Positions 44,025 to 52,832 of a stretch of DNA of 64,000 bases are shown here, in pieces. Under the pieces are notes generated by a model that searched no databases, was not told the DNA's origin, and saw only the letters and a list, made by a program, of their open reading frames with translations. How positions within the stretch are numbered: position 1 is the first letter of the stretch; each line of letters starts with the position of its first letter. Source of the stretch: Pseudomonadota bacterium (GTDB lineage Bacteria; Pseudomonadota; Alphaproteobacteria; Sphingomonadales; Sphingomonadaceae); contig JAFAFE010000006.1 in NCBI GenBank assembly GCA_023423655.1, forward strand, positions 620,001-684,000, given 5' to 3'. The position numbers were made by a program, and so were the translations under genes.

Positions 44025-44261
44025 CTATTTGGCCAGTTCGCGCAAAGCACGCTTGCGGCGCGCCATAACATCGCGGGCTACCGCCATTTGCTCGTTGAAG
44101 TCAGCATCGCCATCATGACGGCGCAACTCAAAGCCACCCTCCCTCGTTTCGACAATGTCCACACTATCCCCCTGCGCCACGCGAAGATGCGCCAGCACTT
44201 CTTTGGGGAGGATGACACCGGCGCTATTGCCGACCTTGATAATTTTGAGCGGCTTGTTCAT
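44025..44261 (-). CDS. AbrB/MazE-family antitoxin of the Doc pair
   Basis: A 78-residue protein with a swapped-hairpin AbrB DNA-binding domain at the N-terminus (LKIIKVGNSAGVILPKEVL) and a helical C-terminal tail (ADFNEQMAVARDVMARRKR) suited to neutralise the toxin. Such antitoxins bind their own promoter. The ATG at 44261 fits the family start; the frame extends upstream without similarity. It is the first gene of the doc operon. Confidence 0.88.
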   Translation of the reverse strand: MNKPLKIIKVGNSAGVILPKEVLAHLRVAQGDSVDIVETREGGFELRRHDGDADFNEQMAVARDVMARRKRALRELAK

Positions 44262-44302
44262 ACAAATGTTATAACATTTATAGAAAGCTGCGGCAAGAGC
44301 GG

Positions 44303-45127
44303 TTACGGCCCGACCGTTAACAGCCACATATCGGGGTCCGCACGAAAGCGTAGGGGCAGGATGCTTGTGCCAAGACCTGCGCTGACATAGAGGGTTTTAC
44401 GTCCCTCGCGCACCTTGCCGCACGCATAACGGTGGCCGAAGCGCGTCACCGATGCCAATGTATCAAGCCCCGGAAAATTAATCTGCCCGCAATGGGTATG
44501 GCCTGCAACTATGAGCGGCACGCTGTCTGGCACTTCCGGCATAATATCGGGGCTGTGCGACACGATAACGGGGAAACCTTCCAACCTCTTCATCCGCGCA
44601 AGCGTAGTGTCCACCCGCGCATGACCGGTGAAATCATCATCGACCCCGCCTACGACAAAAGGACCGGTCTGCATCGCCTGATTGCGCAGCACTATGATAC
44701 CCGATGCGGCGAGCGCGGCTTCTATCTCATGCTGGTCACGCCAATAATCATGATTGCCCAAGACCGCGATGGTGCCATAGCGCGCCTTCAATCCGGCCAA
44801 AGGTGCAAGCGCCTCGCGCCCCGGATAATGGTGCGTCGCGGCCATCTTATCGGAGACAAAATCGCCCGCAAACAGAATGAGATCAGGCTTTTGCGCATTG
44901 ATCTGCGTCACCAACCGCGCCACGCGGGCAGGCGTCATATCAGGCCCTGCAACATGAAGGTCGGAGAGCAAGAGGATATGGGCAGATGGCACAGCATGAG
45001 GCCAACCGGCAACCCGCACGCTATCCAGCCGTACCACCGGATCGCGCAAGGCCGCGCTATACATATAGGCAGTGAACAGGAACATAGTCGCGAACACCGC
45101 TAATAAAAATTTGCGTAGTTGTCGCAT
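44303..45127 (-). CDS. Membrane-anchored metallophosphoesterase
   Basis: A 274-residue calcineurin-like phosphoesterase. An N-terminal membrane helix or signal (FLLAVFATMFLFTAYMYSA) precedes the two-metal centre: LLLSDLHVAG, FAGDFVSD, VLGNHDYW, VSHSPD and AGHTHCGQ, with both metal-site histidines in the last. The family includes enzymes that cleave lipid-linked nucleotides such as UDP-diacylglucosamine, and the membrane anchor fits a lipid substrate, but the true target is unknown. The ATG at 45127 starts the hydrophobic segment. It is divergent from the next gene. Confidence 0.88.
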   Translation of the reverse strand: MRQLRKFLLAVFATMFLFTAYMYSAALRDPVVRLDSVRVAGWPHAVPSAHILLLSDLHVAGPDMTPARVARLVTQINAQKPDLILFAGDFVSDKMAATHHYPGREALAPLAGLKARYGTIAVLGNHDYWRDQHEIEAALAASGIIVLRNQAMQTGPFVVGGVDDDFTGHARVDTTLARMKRLEGFPVIVSHSPDIMPEVPDSVPLIVAGHTHCGQINFPGLDTLASVTRFGHRYACGKVREGRKTLYVSAGLGTSILPLRFRADPDMWLLTVGP

Positions 45128-45207
45128 CTTATGCTCCGCCCTTCCGTTCCATCTTGCACAGCTTTCCCGATATTCTATGCTTCGTCCAGAGGGGGAGGAA
45201 ATTGCCC

Positions 45208-46041
45208 GTGTTTCATCGAACAATGAAGGCCAAACTAGCCTTGATGGCACTTCTGACAACAACAGCCCAACCGGCTTCGACCGCACCGCTGGAGCCATCC
45301 AGCCCGTGGAATCTGGATTATGGCGACACGGAATGTCGGCTGGTCCGCGATTTCGGCACAGGGGATAAGCGAGTCGCTTTGCGGATTGCTCGCGGAGCGA
45401 CACTTGACACTTATGATGTCATTCTTGCCGGATATTCTTTGCCCTATAGCACAAAGCCGCTCGATATAAGCTTCACTGCCACGCCGCTTAACCTTACCAC
45501 CGAGGTGAAAGCATCGCCCTACGCCATCAAGAATTCTAAGTTAAGGATCTGGCGCTGGTTCGATTTGGAGGCGGATTTTATCGAACGGCTGGATGATCAG
45601 CAGACGCTGAACTTTACCGGCGCACGCACTATGGATGTGCAGATCAGGACGCCGGGCCTCGCCAAAGGTATCAAGGCGCTCAAAACCTGTCATGAAGATT
45701 TACTGAAAAATGTCTTCAAGCTTGATCTGGCCGCGTTGAATACGCTCGGCAAATTGCCGGAGCCCGTAGGCCAGCCGTACTGGTGGATAACTACCGATGA
45801 TTATCCACGCTCGGCCTTGTCCGCCAACCAATCGGGAACGACACAATTTTCGCTTGTGGTCGATCCAACCGGTAAGCCGCAAAGCTGTAATATTTTGGTA
45901 TCAAGCGGGGTTGCGGTGCTGGACCAAACCAGCTGCGCTCTCATGATGGAGCGCGCAAAATTCAAACCCGCCGAAGACAAGGATGGCAATCCGACGACCG
46001 GCCTTTGGTTACGCTCGGTGCGCTGGATGGTGCCGCTGTAA
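45208..46041 (+). CDS. Secreted TonB_C-like protein 1
   Basis: A 277-residue exported protein (GTG start with GGGGGAGG upstream; signal peptide MKAKLALMALLTTTAQPASTA from the next ATG). The N-terminal half is beta-rich (LDYGDTECRLVRDFG) and the C-terminal ~90 residues resemble a TonB C-terminal domain (DDYPRSALSANQSGTTQFSLVVDPTGKPQSCNI split by turns, then CALMMERAKFKPAED). There is no membrane anchor, so it cannot act as a normal TonB. A paralogue is encoded at 47505-48392 on the other side of the DUF389 gene. The conserved Cys pair in the last domain may form a disulphide. Confidence 0.72.
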   Translation: MFHRTMKAKLALMALLTTTAQPASTAPLEPSSPWNLDYGDTECRLVRDFGTGDKRVALRIARGATLDTYDVILAGYSLPYSTKPLDISFTATPLNLTTEVKASPYAIKNSKLRIWRWFDLEADFIERLDDQQTLNFTGARTMDVQIRTPGLAKGIKALKTCHEDLLKNVFKLDLAALNTLGKLPEPVGQPYWWITTDDYPRSALSANQSGTTQFSLVVDPTGKPQSCNILVSSGVAVLDQTSCALMMERAKFKPAEDKDGNPTTGLWLRSVRWMVPL

Positions 46042-46064
46042 AAAACTTGGTGTCACGCCGCCCC

Positions 46065-47408
46065 TTACCGGGAAGGCGCCTGCGGGATTGCCGTCTGCGA
46101 TAAAGCCCCCTGCCGCACCAGCCAGCCGGGATAGGCTTTGGCAGCGCTTTCGATGATGCGGTCTGTGGCAAAGCGGATGGCAGGCTGTTCTCTATCCCGC
46201 GCGCGGGCGATGATGACGGTGCGGGTGTCGGGGTCGACCATGATGCGGTCGCGCGTCACCAGCCCGCCGAGCATTAACTGCTCCACCAGCGCGCGGCTTT
46301 CCTGACCGCGCTGTTCCAACGCGGTGATGCGGCGGGTGAGGCCGTCTTCGGCCTGTTCGACCTCATTGGTTTGCTGTCGAAGCTGGGCCAGTTGCACTTC
46401 GGCGGGGCGGTCCAGCCGCTCGCTAATCTTCGCCGCAAGGTCGCCGTTAAGCTTGCCATGATAGCGGTCGATCAGCACGACGCCGTCGACCATCACCTTG
46501 CCATCGACCCCGCGCACGTTGAGCGCGTCGATGCGCTCGCCATTCGATAATTCTTCCTGCAACACATTCTGGACGACAATGCGCGCGCGATATTCGCGCG
46601 ACAGATTGTTGAGCGAGATAGCGAGCGGGATCGACAGGATGCCGAGCGTTGCCAATATGCCCAGAACCTGCATCATCGTATGCTGCCGCGTCAGATGCGG
46701 CCCGAAGCGGTTGATGCGCGCAATCGCGGTCGCCGACAGGCCGATGGCGAGCGTATTGGTAAGGAATAACAGCATCGCGCCCCACGCAAAATCCATCCGC
46801 CCCGTCACCAAGCCAAAGCCCACGGTGCTGAGCGGCGGCACCAGTGCGGTCGCAATCGCGACCCCCACCATCACGCCCGACATTTTGCGCATGATCGCAT
46901 AACCGCCCGCTATCCCGCCGACAAAGGCAACGCCAAGGTCGAGCAGATTGGGTTGGGTGCGGCCCCTGATTTCGCTGGTTACATCCTGTATGGGGGACAA
47001 CCACACGATCAGCATCGCGACCAGTATCGCAACCACCATCCCCGCGCCCAAAGTCGTGAGCGCGCGCTTGATGAGCGTGCTGTCAATCGTGGCAAGACCA
47101 AAGCCCATGCCCATGATCGGTCCCATTAGCGGCGATACCAGCATCGCGCCAATCACCACGGCTGCGGAATTTTGCAGCAGCCCCAAAGTCGCAATCGCGG
47201 CGGATAAAAGGATGAGCAGTAAAAATTTGCGGTCGAGTCGCGCATCACGCGCAACGCTCGCCAAAATCAACGCGCGCCCGTGACCATCGCTACCGGTGCG
47301 CGCCTTGGCGTCATCCGTCCCTCCTGTGAGGGAAGCCGATGCGCGGCGACCTCCGGCATTAAAGCCGGCAATGCCGGGACGCGGAATAGGTGAATATTTC
47401 CCTGTCAT
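46065..47408 (-). CDS. DUF389 membrane protein
   Basis: A 447-residue membrane protein of the DUF389 family, of unknown function. The core of about six helices includes LLILLSAAIATLGLLQNSAAVVIGAMLVSPLMGPIMGMG, of which AVVIGAMLVSPLMGPI is the family hallmark, and a second half with VGVAIATALVPPLSTVGFG. The C-terminal ~180 residues form a soluble coiled-coil region (LAQLRQQTNEVEQAEDGL). It lies between the two TonB_C-like secreted proteins but in a separate unit from each. Confidence 0.88.
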   Translation of the reverse strand: MTGKYSPIPRPGIAGFNAGGRRASASLTGGTDDAKARTGSDGHGRALILASVARDARLDRKFLLLILLSAAIATLGLLQNSAAVVIGAMLVSPLMGPIMGMGFGLATIDSTLIKRALTTLGAGMVVAILVAMLIVWLSPIQDVTSEIRGRTQPNLLDLGVAFVGGIAGGYAIMRKMSGVMVGVAIATALVPPLSTVGFGLVTGRMDFAWGAMLLFLTNTLAIGLSATAIARINRFGPHLTRQHTMMQVLGILATLGILSIPLAISLNNLSREYRARIVVQNVLQEELSNGERIDALNVRGVDGKVMVDGVVLIDRYHGKLNGDLAAKISERLDRPAEVQLAQLRQQTNEVEQAEDGLTRRITALEQRGQESRALVEQLMLGGLVTRDRIMVDPDTRTVIIARARDREQPAIRFATDRIIESAAKAYPGWLVRQGALSQTAIPQAPSR

Positions 47409-47504
47409 GCCAGCATGAATAGACAGGTTGTGGCCGAGTTCCAGAATTATCTGGTCGAATATTTATAGCCCGCCCCACAAAGCCCTACGTCCCCCGCGCC
47501 CGGC

Positions 47505-48392
47505 TCATGGTATCTCGAAAACAGCCGACCGCATCCAGAAGGAGGCGACCGGTATGCCGTTACTATCCAGCGCCGGTTTGAACCGCGCGCGGCGCATCAT
47601 TGCGTTGCACACCGCATCATCAAATTCTTTGGGTCGGGTGGTGGCCTGAATGAAGCAACCCGTCACTTTGCCCTGCGCGTCCACATTCAAACGAAACTGG
47701 ATCAGCGCGGGCTGTCCTTGTGCCAGCATATCTGTGGGATAATCATCCGGCCCCAGCCATTGGGTCGCATTGGATGCCGGAACCGGGCGGGCTTGGTTTT
47801 GCTTGTCTTTGACCGGGTCAAAGCCCCAGGATTGTACAAGATTGTCCACACAGGCCGACAGCGCAGCCAAAGGTTTTTCCAGCGCACCGCTTTGCAGAAT
47901 AAGCGGTGCTCCTTGCTCCTTTTTGAACGAAACATAAGAAATAGCCGCCAGTTTTTCGGACGGCACAACAGGGGCCTGCTCCCATAGTTCCGATCCATCG
48001 TCGGTTTTTATGCGAGACGCTTCAAATGGTGCAATTCTCGCATAAGAAAAAATCAGTGCAGGAACTTTGCCCAACTGTCCCGCGTGATACGACAAGGATT
48101 GTTCACCGATGTCCGGCCCGAATTCTACTATCAATTTTTCCGGGCCGGTCAATTTCCGGGCCGGTTTTCCTGTGACAATCAGTTGAAAATTTTCACTGGG
48201 GCTAAAACGGTTAAAGGCTAGGACAACGCTATCATCCCCTGCACCGAACTGACGCGCCAGACGGCACCCTGTATCGGCATAATTAACGACCCATTTTGAT
48301 GCCGGTTTGAGGATGATCGGTGCAGCTTGTGCGGGAATCCCCCCATAAAGCGCACCGGATATCACCAACGGAACAAAGAAATATGGGCGCAT
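47505..48392 (-). CDS. Secreted TonB_C-like protein 2
   Basis: A 295-residue paralogue of the protein at 45208-46041, with a clear signal peptide (MRPYFFVPLVISGALYGGIPAQA). Shared segments include YADTGCRLARQFGAGDDSVVL near the start and PDDYPTDMLAQGQ, FRLNVDAQGKVTGCF, CNAMMRRARFKPALD and the closing FWMRSAVFEI. Again no membrane helix beyond the signal. The domain normally docks on TonB boxes of outer-membrane receptors; an unanchored version might act as a decoy or as a periplasmic binding protein. That is inference. Confidence 0.72.
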   Translation of the reverse strand: MRPYFFVPLVISGALYGGIPAQAAPIILKPASKWVVNYADTGCRLARQFGAGDDSVVLAFNRFSPSENFQLIVTGKPARKLTGPEKLIVEFGPDIGEQSLSYHAGQLGKVPALIFSYARIAPFEASRIKTDDGSELWEQAPVVPSEKLAAISYVSFKKEQGAPLILQSGALEKPLAALSACVDNLVQSWGFDPVKDKQNQARPVPASNATQWLGPDDYPTDMLAQGQPALIQFRLNVDAQGKVTGCFIQATTRPKEFDDAVCNAMMRRARFKPALDSNGIPVASFWMRSAVFEIP

Positions 48393-48454
48393 AACGCATC
48401 TCCCCTCAACATGAATCGCGGTAAGACTAGCGGCACTTGTCGAATTTACCCTAT

Positions 48455-48488
48455 AAAAAAGGCGGCCACACCGGACCGCCTTTCTTTT
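48455..48488 (-). terminator. Intrinsic terminator after etfA
   Basis: AAAAAAGGCGG pairs with CCGCCTTTCTTTT around a ten-base loop, just beyond the etfA stop codon. The A run on the other side may also end the neighbouring unit. Confidence 0.75.
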
Positions 48489-48506
48489 ACATAATGCGCC
48501 GAAAGC

Positions 48507-49436
48507 TTACAGCTTTTGCGTCAGTTCCGGAACGATCTGGAACAGGTCGCCGACAAGGCCGATGTCCGCCACTTGGAAAATAGGCGCGTCTTCATCCTTG
48601 TTGATGGCGACGATGGTTTTGGAATCCTTCATGCCCGCAAGATGCTGGATCGCGCCCGAAATGCCGATGGCGATATAGACTTCCGGCGCGACAATCTTGC
48701 CGGTCTGTCCGACCTGATAGTCATTGGGGGCATAGCCCGCATCGACCGCCGCGCGGCTTGCGCCAACGCCTGCGCCCAACTTGTCCGCAAGCGGGTCAAG
48801 CAAAGCGTGGAATTGTTCGCTGCTGCCAAAAGCGCGGCCACCCGATACGATGACCTTGGCGCTCGTCAATTCCGGGCGTTCGGACTTGGCGATTTCTGCC
48901 GATACAAAGCTCGACACACCCTTGTCGCCGGTTGCACCGACCGCTTCGATGGTGCCCGAACCGCCGCTGGCCCCCGCCTTGTCGAACGCGGTGCCGCGCA
49001 CGGTGATGACAAGCTTGGGGTCCGACGTTTGCACAGTCGCAATCGCATTGCCCGCATAGGTCGGGCGCGTGAAAGTGTCGGCGCTTTCGACCGAAAGAAT
49101 GTCGGACAATTGCATCACATCGAGCAGAGCCGCAACGCGCGGCGCGATATTTTTGCCGTTCGAGGTAGCGGGCGCTAGGAACGCATCATGGCTGCCCATA
49201 AGGTCAGCGATAAGCGGCGCGACATTTTCCGCGAGCGCATGGGCATAAGCGGCATCGTCCGCAACATGGACCTTGCCCACGCCTTCGATAGCGGCAGCTT
49301 CCTTGGCCACCGCATCAACGCCTTGCCCTGCAACGAGCAGATGCACTTCGCCAAGCTTTGCCGCAGCCGTCACAGCCGAAAGCGTTGCGTCCTTGACGGC
49401 GTTACCGTCATGTTCAACCCAAACCAGCGTTTTCAT
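48507..49436 (-). CDS. etfA: Electron transfer flavoprotein alpha subunit
   Basis: A 309-residue ETF alpha subunit. The C-terminal FAD-binding domain has GRAFGSSEQF, ADKLGAGVGASRAAVDAG, QVGQTGKIVAPEVYIAIGISGAIQH (split) and INKDEDAPIFQVADIGLVGD, all near-invariant in the family. With EtfB it carries electrons from acyl-CoA and other dehydrogenases to the quinone pool through ETF-QO. Its ATG overlaps the etfB stop codon by one base (TAATG), so the subunits are made together. Confidence 0.97.
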   Translation of the reverse strand: MKTLVWVEHDGNAVKDATLSAVTAAAKLGEVHLLVAGQGVDAVAKEAAAIEGVGKVHVADDAAYAHALAENVAPLIADLMGSHDAFLAPATSNGKNIAPRVAALLDVMQLSDILSVESADTFTRPTYAGNAIATVQTSDPKLVITVRGTAFDKAGASGGSGTIEAVGATGDKGVSSFVSAEIAKSERPELTSAKVIVSGGRAFGSSEQFHALLDPLADKLGAGVGASRAAVDAGYAPNDYQVGQTGKIVAPEVYIAIGISGAIQHLAGMKDSKTIVAINKDEDAPIFQVADIGLVGDLFQIVPELTQKL

Positions 49437-50182
49437 TATGCGACTCCCAATGCTTTGAGTTTAGCAACCAGTTCATCGACGCTGCCAACCTTGATGCCAG
49501 CCTGACGCACCGGCGGTTCGCTGACCTTCAAGGTCTTCAGACGCGGTGCGATGTCGACGCCATAATCTTCAGGCTTCTTGGCCGCGAGCGGCTTAGACTT
49601 CGCCTTCATGATGTTCGGAAGCGAGGCATAGCGCGGCTCGTTCAAACGCAGGTCGGTGGTGATGATCGCAGGGATTTTGAGGCTCACCGTTTCAAGACCG
49701 CCATCGACTTCGCGGGTCACCGCCACCGTGTCGCCAGACACTTCGACCTTGGACGCGAACGTGCCCTGGCCCCAGCCGGTCAGCGCGCCGAGCATCTGGC
49801 CGGTCTGGTTCGAATCATCGTCAATCGCCTGCTTGCCGAGGATGACAAGGCCGGGCTGTTCTTCATCGACAATCGCTTTCAGCAATTTGGCGACGGCGAG
49901 CGGTTCGACTTCGGCATCGCTTTCCACGAGGATAGCGCGGTCAGCGCCCATCGCGAGCGCGGTGCGCAGCGTTTCTTGCGCCTTGGCCGGACCGACCGAC
50001 ACGGCAATGATTTCCGTCGCAACGCCCTTTTCTTTGAGGCGGATCGCTTCTTCAACCGCAATTTCGTCAAACGGGTTCATGCTCATCTTGACGTTGGCAA
50101 GGTCAACGCCCGTGCCATCCGCCTTCACCCGCGGCTTTACGTTAAAATCGATCACCCGTTTTACGGGTACCAGGACTTTCAT
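49436..50182 (-). CDS. etfB: Electron transfer flavoprotein beta subunit
   Basis: A 248-residue ETF beta subunit with the expected AMP-binding and recognition-loop features: KRVIDFNVKPRVKADGTG, SMNPFDEIAVEEAIRLKEKG near the start, LVILGKQAIDDDSNQTGQMLGAL and the C-terminal KPEDYGVDIAPRLKTLKVSEP. It lies upstream of etfA in a two-gene unit. It is separated from sucC by 149 bases in the same direction. Confidence 0.97.
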   Translation of the reverse strand: MKVLVPVKRVIDFNVKPRVKADGTGVDLANVKMSMNPFDEIAVEEAIRLKEKGVATEIIAVSVGPAKAQETLRTALAMGADRAILVESDAEVEPLAVAKLLKAIVDEEQPGLVILGKQAIDDDSNQTGQMLGALTGWGQGTFASKVEVSGDTVAVTREVDGGLETVSLKIPAIITTDLRLNEPRYASLPNIMKAKSKPLAAKKPEDYGVDIAPRLKTLKVSEPPVRQAGIKVGSVDELVAKLKALGVA

Positions 50183-50331
50183 CTTTCCTATCCTTTCCCA
50201 ATGAATCGCGCTTCACTAGAGACAGCGTAGTTGACGTTCACGTTAACGTCAATATTTGACCGTCCGGCGGAGGCAAGCTTTGGTTCAACGCTGGTTGCCA
50301 AACCTCGCCCCCGCCGGACCGTAAAACCGGA

Positions 50332-51531
50332 TCAGGCGACGTTGCGCACTTCGGCCACGATCTTTTGCGCGGCATCGCCAAGGTCGTTAGCAGGCACAAT
50401 CGGCAGACCCGAATTGGCGAGGATTTCCTTGCCCAAATCGACATTGGTGCCTTCAAGACGCACGACCAGCGGAACCGACAAATTGACTTCCTTGGCTGCG
50501 GCCACAATGCCTTCGGCAATGATGTCGCATTTCATAATGCCGCCAAAGATGTTGACGAGGATGCCTTTTACTGCCGGGTCATTCAAAATAATCTTGAACG
50601 CCGCCGTCACCTTTTCCTTGGAAGCACCGCCGCCAACATCGAGGAAGTTTGCGGGGAATTCGCCGTTCAGCTTGATGATGTCCATCGTCGCCATCGCAAG
50701 GCCCGCGCCGTTCACCATACAGCCGATATTGCCGTCCAATTTGATGTAAGCGAGGTCATATTTCGACGCTTCGATTTCCATCGCATCTTCTTCGGTAAGG
50801 TCGCGCAGTTCGGCAATGTCGGGGTGGCGGAACATGGCGTTGCCGTCAAAACCGACCTTGGCGTCGAGAACGAGCAGCTTGCCATCATCGGTGACAGCGA
50901 GCGGGTTGATCTCAATCTGTTCGGCATCGGTGCCGATGAACGCATCATACAGCTTGGCCGCAACATTGGCCGCCTGCTTGGCAAGGTCGCCGGTAAGGTC
51001 GAGCGCCGCCGCAACCGCACGGCCATGATGCGCCTGGAGACCGGTGGCCGGATCAATCGTGATGGTGTGGATTTTTTCGGGGCTGTCATGCGCCACATCT
51101 TCGATGTTCATGCCTCCTTCGGTCGAGGCGACAAAAGCGATACGGCCGCTGGCACGGTCAACGAGCAATGCAAGGTAAAATTCCTTGGCAATGTCCACAC
51201 CGTCGGTCACATAAAGGCGCTGCACCTGCTTGCCTTCGGCACCGGTCTGGATGGTGACGAGCGTGTTGCCGAGCATATCCTTGGCCGCCGCTTCAACCTC
51301 TTCTTTGGTCTTGGCAAGGCGCACACCGCCCTTGGCATCGGGGCCGAGTTCCTTGAACTTGCCCTTGCCACGGCCACCGGCGTGGATTTGCGCTTTGACC
51401 ACATAAAGCGGGCCGGGGAGGCTATCGACGGCCTTGACCGCTTCTTCCACGGTCATCGCGGCCACACCGGCGGGTACAGGCACGCCGAATTTTGCGAGCA
51501 ATTCCTTGGCCTGATATTCGTGAATGTTCAT
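50332..51531 (-). CDS. sucC: Succinyl-CoA synthetase (ADP-forming) beta subunit
   Basis: A 399-residue ATP-grasp enzyme subunit of the TCA cycle, converting succinyl-CoA to succinate with ATP formation. Recognisable pieces are MNIHEYQAKELLAKFGVPVP at the start, IHAGGRGKGKF, IEINPLAV, GNIGCMVNGAGLAMATMDII (split) and LDVGGGASKEKV. The alpha subunit gene sucD, usually adjacent, is not in the window on either side, so it must be encoded elsewhere. The next genes in the same direction are etfB and etfA. Confidence 0.97.
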   Translation of the reverse strand: MNIHEYQAKELLAKFGVPVPAGVAAMTVEEAVKAVDSLPGPLYVVKAQIHAGGRGKGKFKELGPDAKGGVRLAKTKEEVEAAAKDMLGNTLVTIQTGAEGKQVQRLYVTDGVDIAKEFYLALLVDRASGRIAFVASTEGGMNIEDVAHDSPEKIHTITIDPATGLQAHHGRAVAAALDLTGDLAKQAANVAAKLYDAFIGTDAEQIEINPLAVTDDGKLLVLDAKVGFDGNAMFRHPDIAELRDLTEEDAMEIEASKYDLAYIKLDGNIGCMVNGAGLAMATMDIIKLNGEFPANFLDVGGGASKEKVTAAFKIILNDPAVKGILVNIFGGIMKCDIIAEGIVAAAKEVNLSVPLVVRLEGTNVDLGKEILANSGLPIVPANDLGDAAQKIVAEVRNVA

Positions 51532-51661
51532 GAAAACTGTCTCCTGCTTGAAGGGCGGATGTTTCGAGTCCGATAAAAACTTGCCCGCGCTTAAGCACAG
51601 CAGGACGCGGATGAAAAGGCCTTGGACCTAGGAAATTGGTCTAATGGTGGCTCTAAAGCTG

Positions 51662-51985
51662 TTACACCGCACAAATTGCCGCCGACGAGGTGGCGACACC
51701 TAAAATTTCCCCGTCTTTAAGCGCCCGCACGCGGTGAAGAAACTGGTCGATGCTCATATCGCCGATATTCTTGCCGCGCATGGATTCGAGTGCGGTCAAT
51801 TTGCGCAACTGTTCGAGCGAAAGCCGGTCGACCATGCGTTGGGCCATACAGGCGGACATGGGCTTGGACAGGCCCGCATTATACAGTCCGTTGCGCAGCC
51901 GCGTTTCCGGCGTCGCACAACCCGCAAGCGCGGCACAGCCAGCGACCATAAGCGCGCCGCGCGTCATCAAACGCATGATGTTCAT
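51662..51985 (-). CDS. Small predicted lipoprotein
   Basis: A 107-residue protein with a lipoprotein signal (GCAALAGC, lipobox Cys at about residue 23). The mature part has a helical region with CMAQRMVDRLSLEQLRKLTAL and a C-terminal ATSSAAICA. Similar small lipoproteins occur in sphingomonads without known function. Its ATG overlaps the stop codon of the CinA-like gene (ATGA), so it is co-translated with it. Confidence 0.8.
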   Translation of the reverse strand: MNIMRLMTRGALMVAGCAALAGCATPETRLRNGLYNAGLSKPMSACMAQRMVDRLSLEQLRKLTALESMRGKNIGDMSIDQFLHRVRALKDGEILGVATSSAAICAV

Positions 51986-52767
51986 TCAATACCTCCTGCC
52001 ACATAGTCATAGCCCAAGGCGACCAAGCCCGCCGCAATTTCCTCTGCACAGGCTTGCGCGTCGGCCAGACTGGTCGAACGCACCACGAAATTGCCGCCGA
52101 CCTTGCCTTGACGATAGAAAGGATAGCTCCCGACCTGACAGCCATGATGGTTGCGTTCGGCCGCTTCCAGCATCGCGGCAATTTCGCTTTCGGGGGCAAA
52201 GGCACCCAAAGTTACCGACTGGAGCGGCGCACCGCCTTCCAAGGTGCCATCCAGTCCCGCGAGCATCCCTGCGGTAATATGCGGCACCCCTGCCATGATG
52301 AATAAATTGCCGATGCGGATGCCCGGCGCGCCCGACATGGGGTTCGGGATAAGGTCCGCACCGTCCGGCACCCGCGCCATTCTGAGCCGCCCTTCGTTAA
52401 GCCCGCCTCTATCGGTATAATAACGTTCCAACGTCGCGCGCGCTTCGGGGTGGATGACAACGCCCACGCCCAACGCCTTGGCAATCGCATCGACGGTAAT
52501 ATCGTCATGCGTCGGGCCGATCCCGCCGGTGGTAAAGATATAATCATAGCGCGCTCTGAGCGCATTGACGGCGGCGACAATCTCGTCCTCGACATCCGGC
52601 ACCACGCGCACCTCGCGCAGGCGGATGCCCTGGACATTGAGCCAAGTTGCAATTTGCGCGATATTTTTATCCTGGGTGCGCCCTGACAAGATTTCATCGC
52701 CGATAATGGCGATGCCGGCGGTCCAGATGCGCGGCGAGCCGCTCGGAGGGGATGGGGCGTCAGTCAT
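51982..52767 (-). CDS. CinA/MoaB-type molybdopterin-binding domain protein
   Basis: A 261-residue protein of the competence/damage-inducible CinA N-terminal family. Landmarks are IIGDEILSGRTQDKN, YIFTTGGIGPTHDD (the GGIGPT nucleotide/pterin-binding loop) and FIMAGVP. The C-terminal nicotinamide-nucleotide amidase domain of full CinA is missing, so it is the short form often annotated as competence/damage-inducible protein A. Short forms are proposed to act on ADP-ribose or pterin compounds; the role here is unknown. The ATG at 52767 is chosen because the longer frame is not family-like. Confidence 0.88.
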   Translation of the reverse strand: MTDAPSPPSGSPRIWTAGIAIIGDEILSGRTQDKNIAQIATWLNVQGIRLREVRVVPDVEDEIVAAVNALRARYDYIFTTGGIGPTHDDITVDAIAKALGVGVVIHPEARATLERYYTDRGGLNEGRLRMARVPDGADLIPNPMSGAPGIRIGNLFIMAGVPHITAGMLAGLDGTLEGGAPLQSVTLGAFAPESEIAAMLEAAERNHHGCQVGSYPFYRQGKVGGNFVVRSTSLADAQACAEEIAAGLVALGYDYVAGGIE

Positions 52768-52832
52768 GTCTACAAGGCTTAGCCCGTTTCTCCCCTCTCG
52801 CAAAGTCATCCGTTCATCGCTATATCGGCTGG

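Noticed and set aside
50365..51576. 403-codon open frame on the plus strand
   Set aside because: Antisense to sucC.
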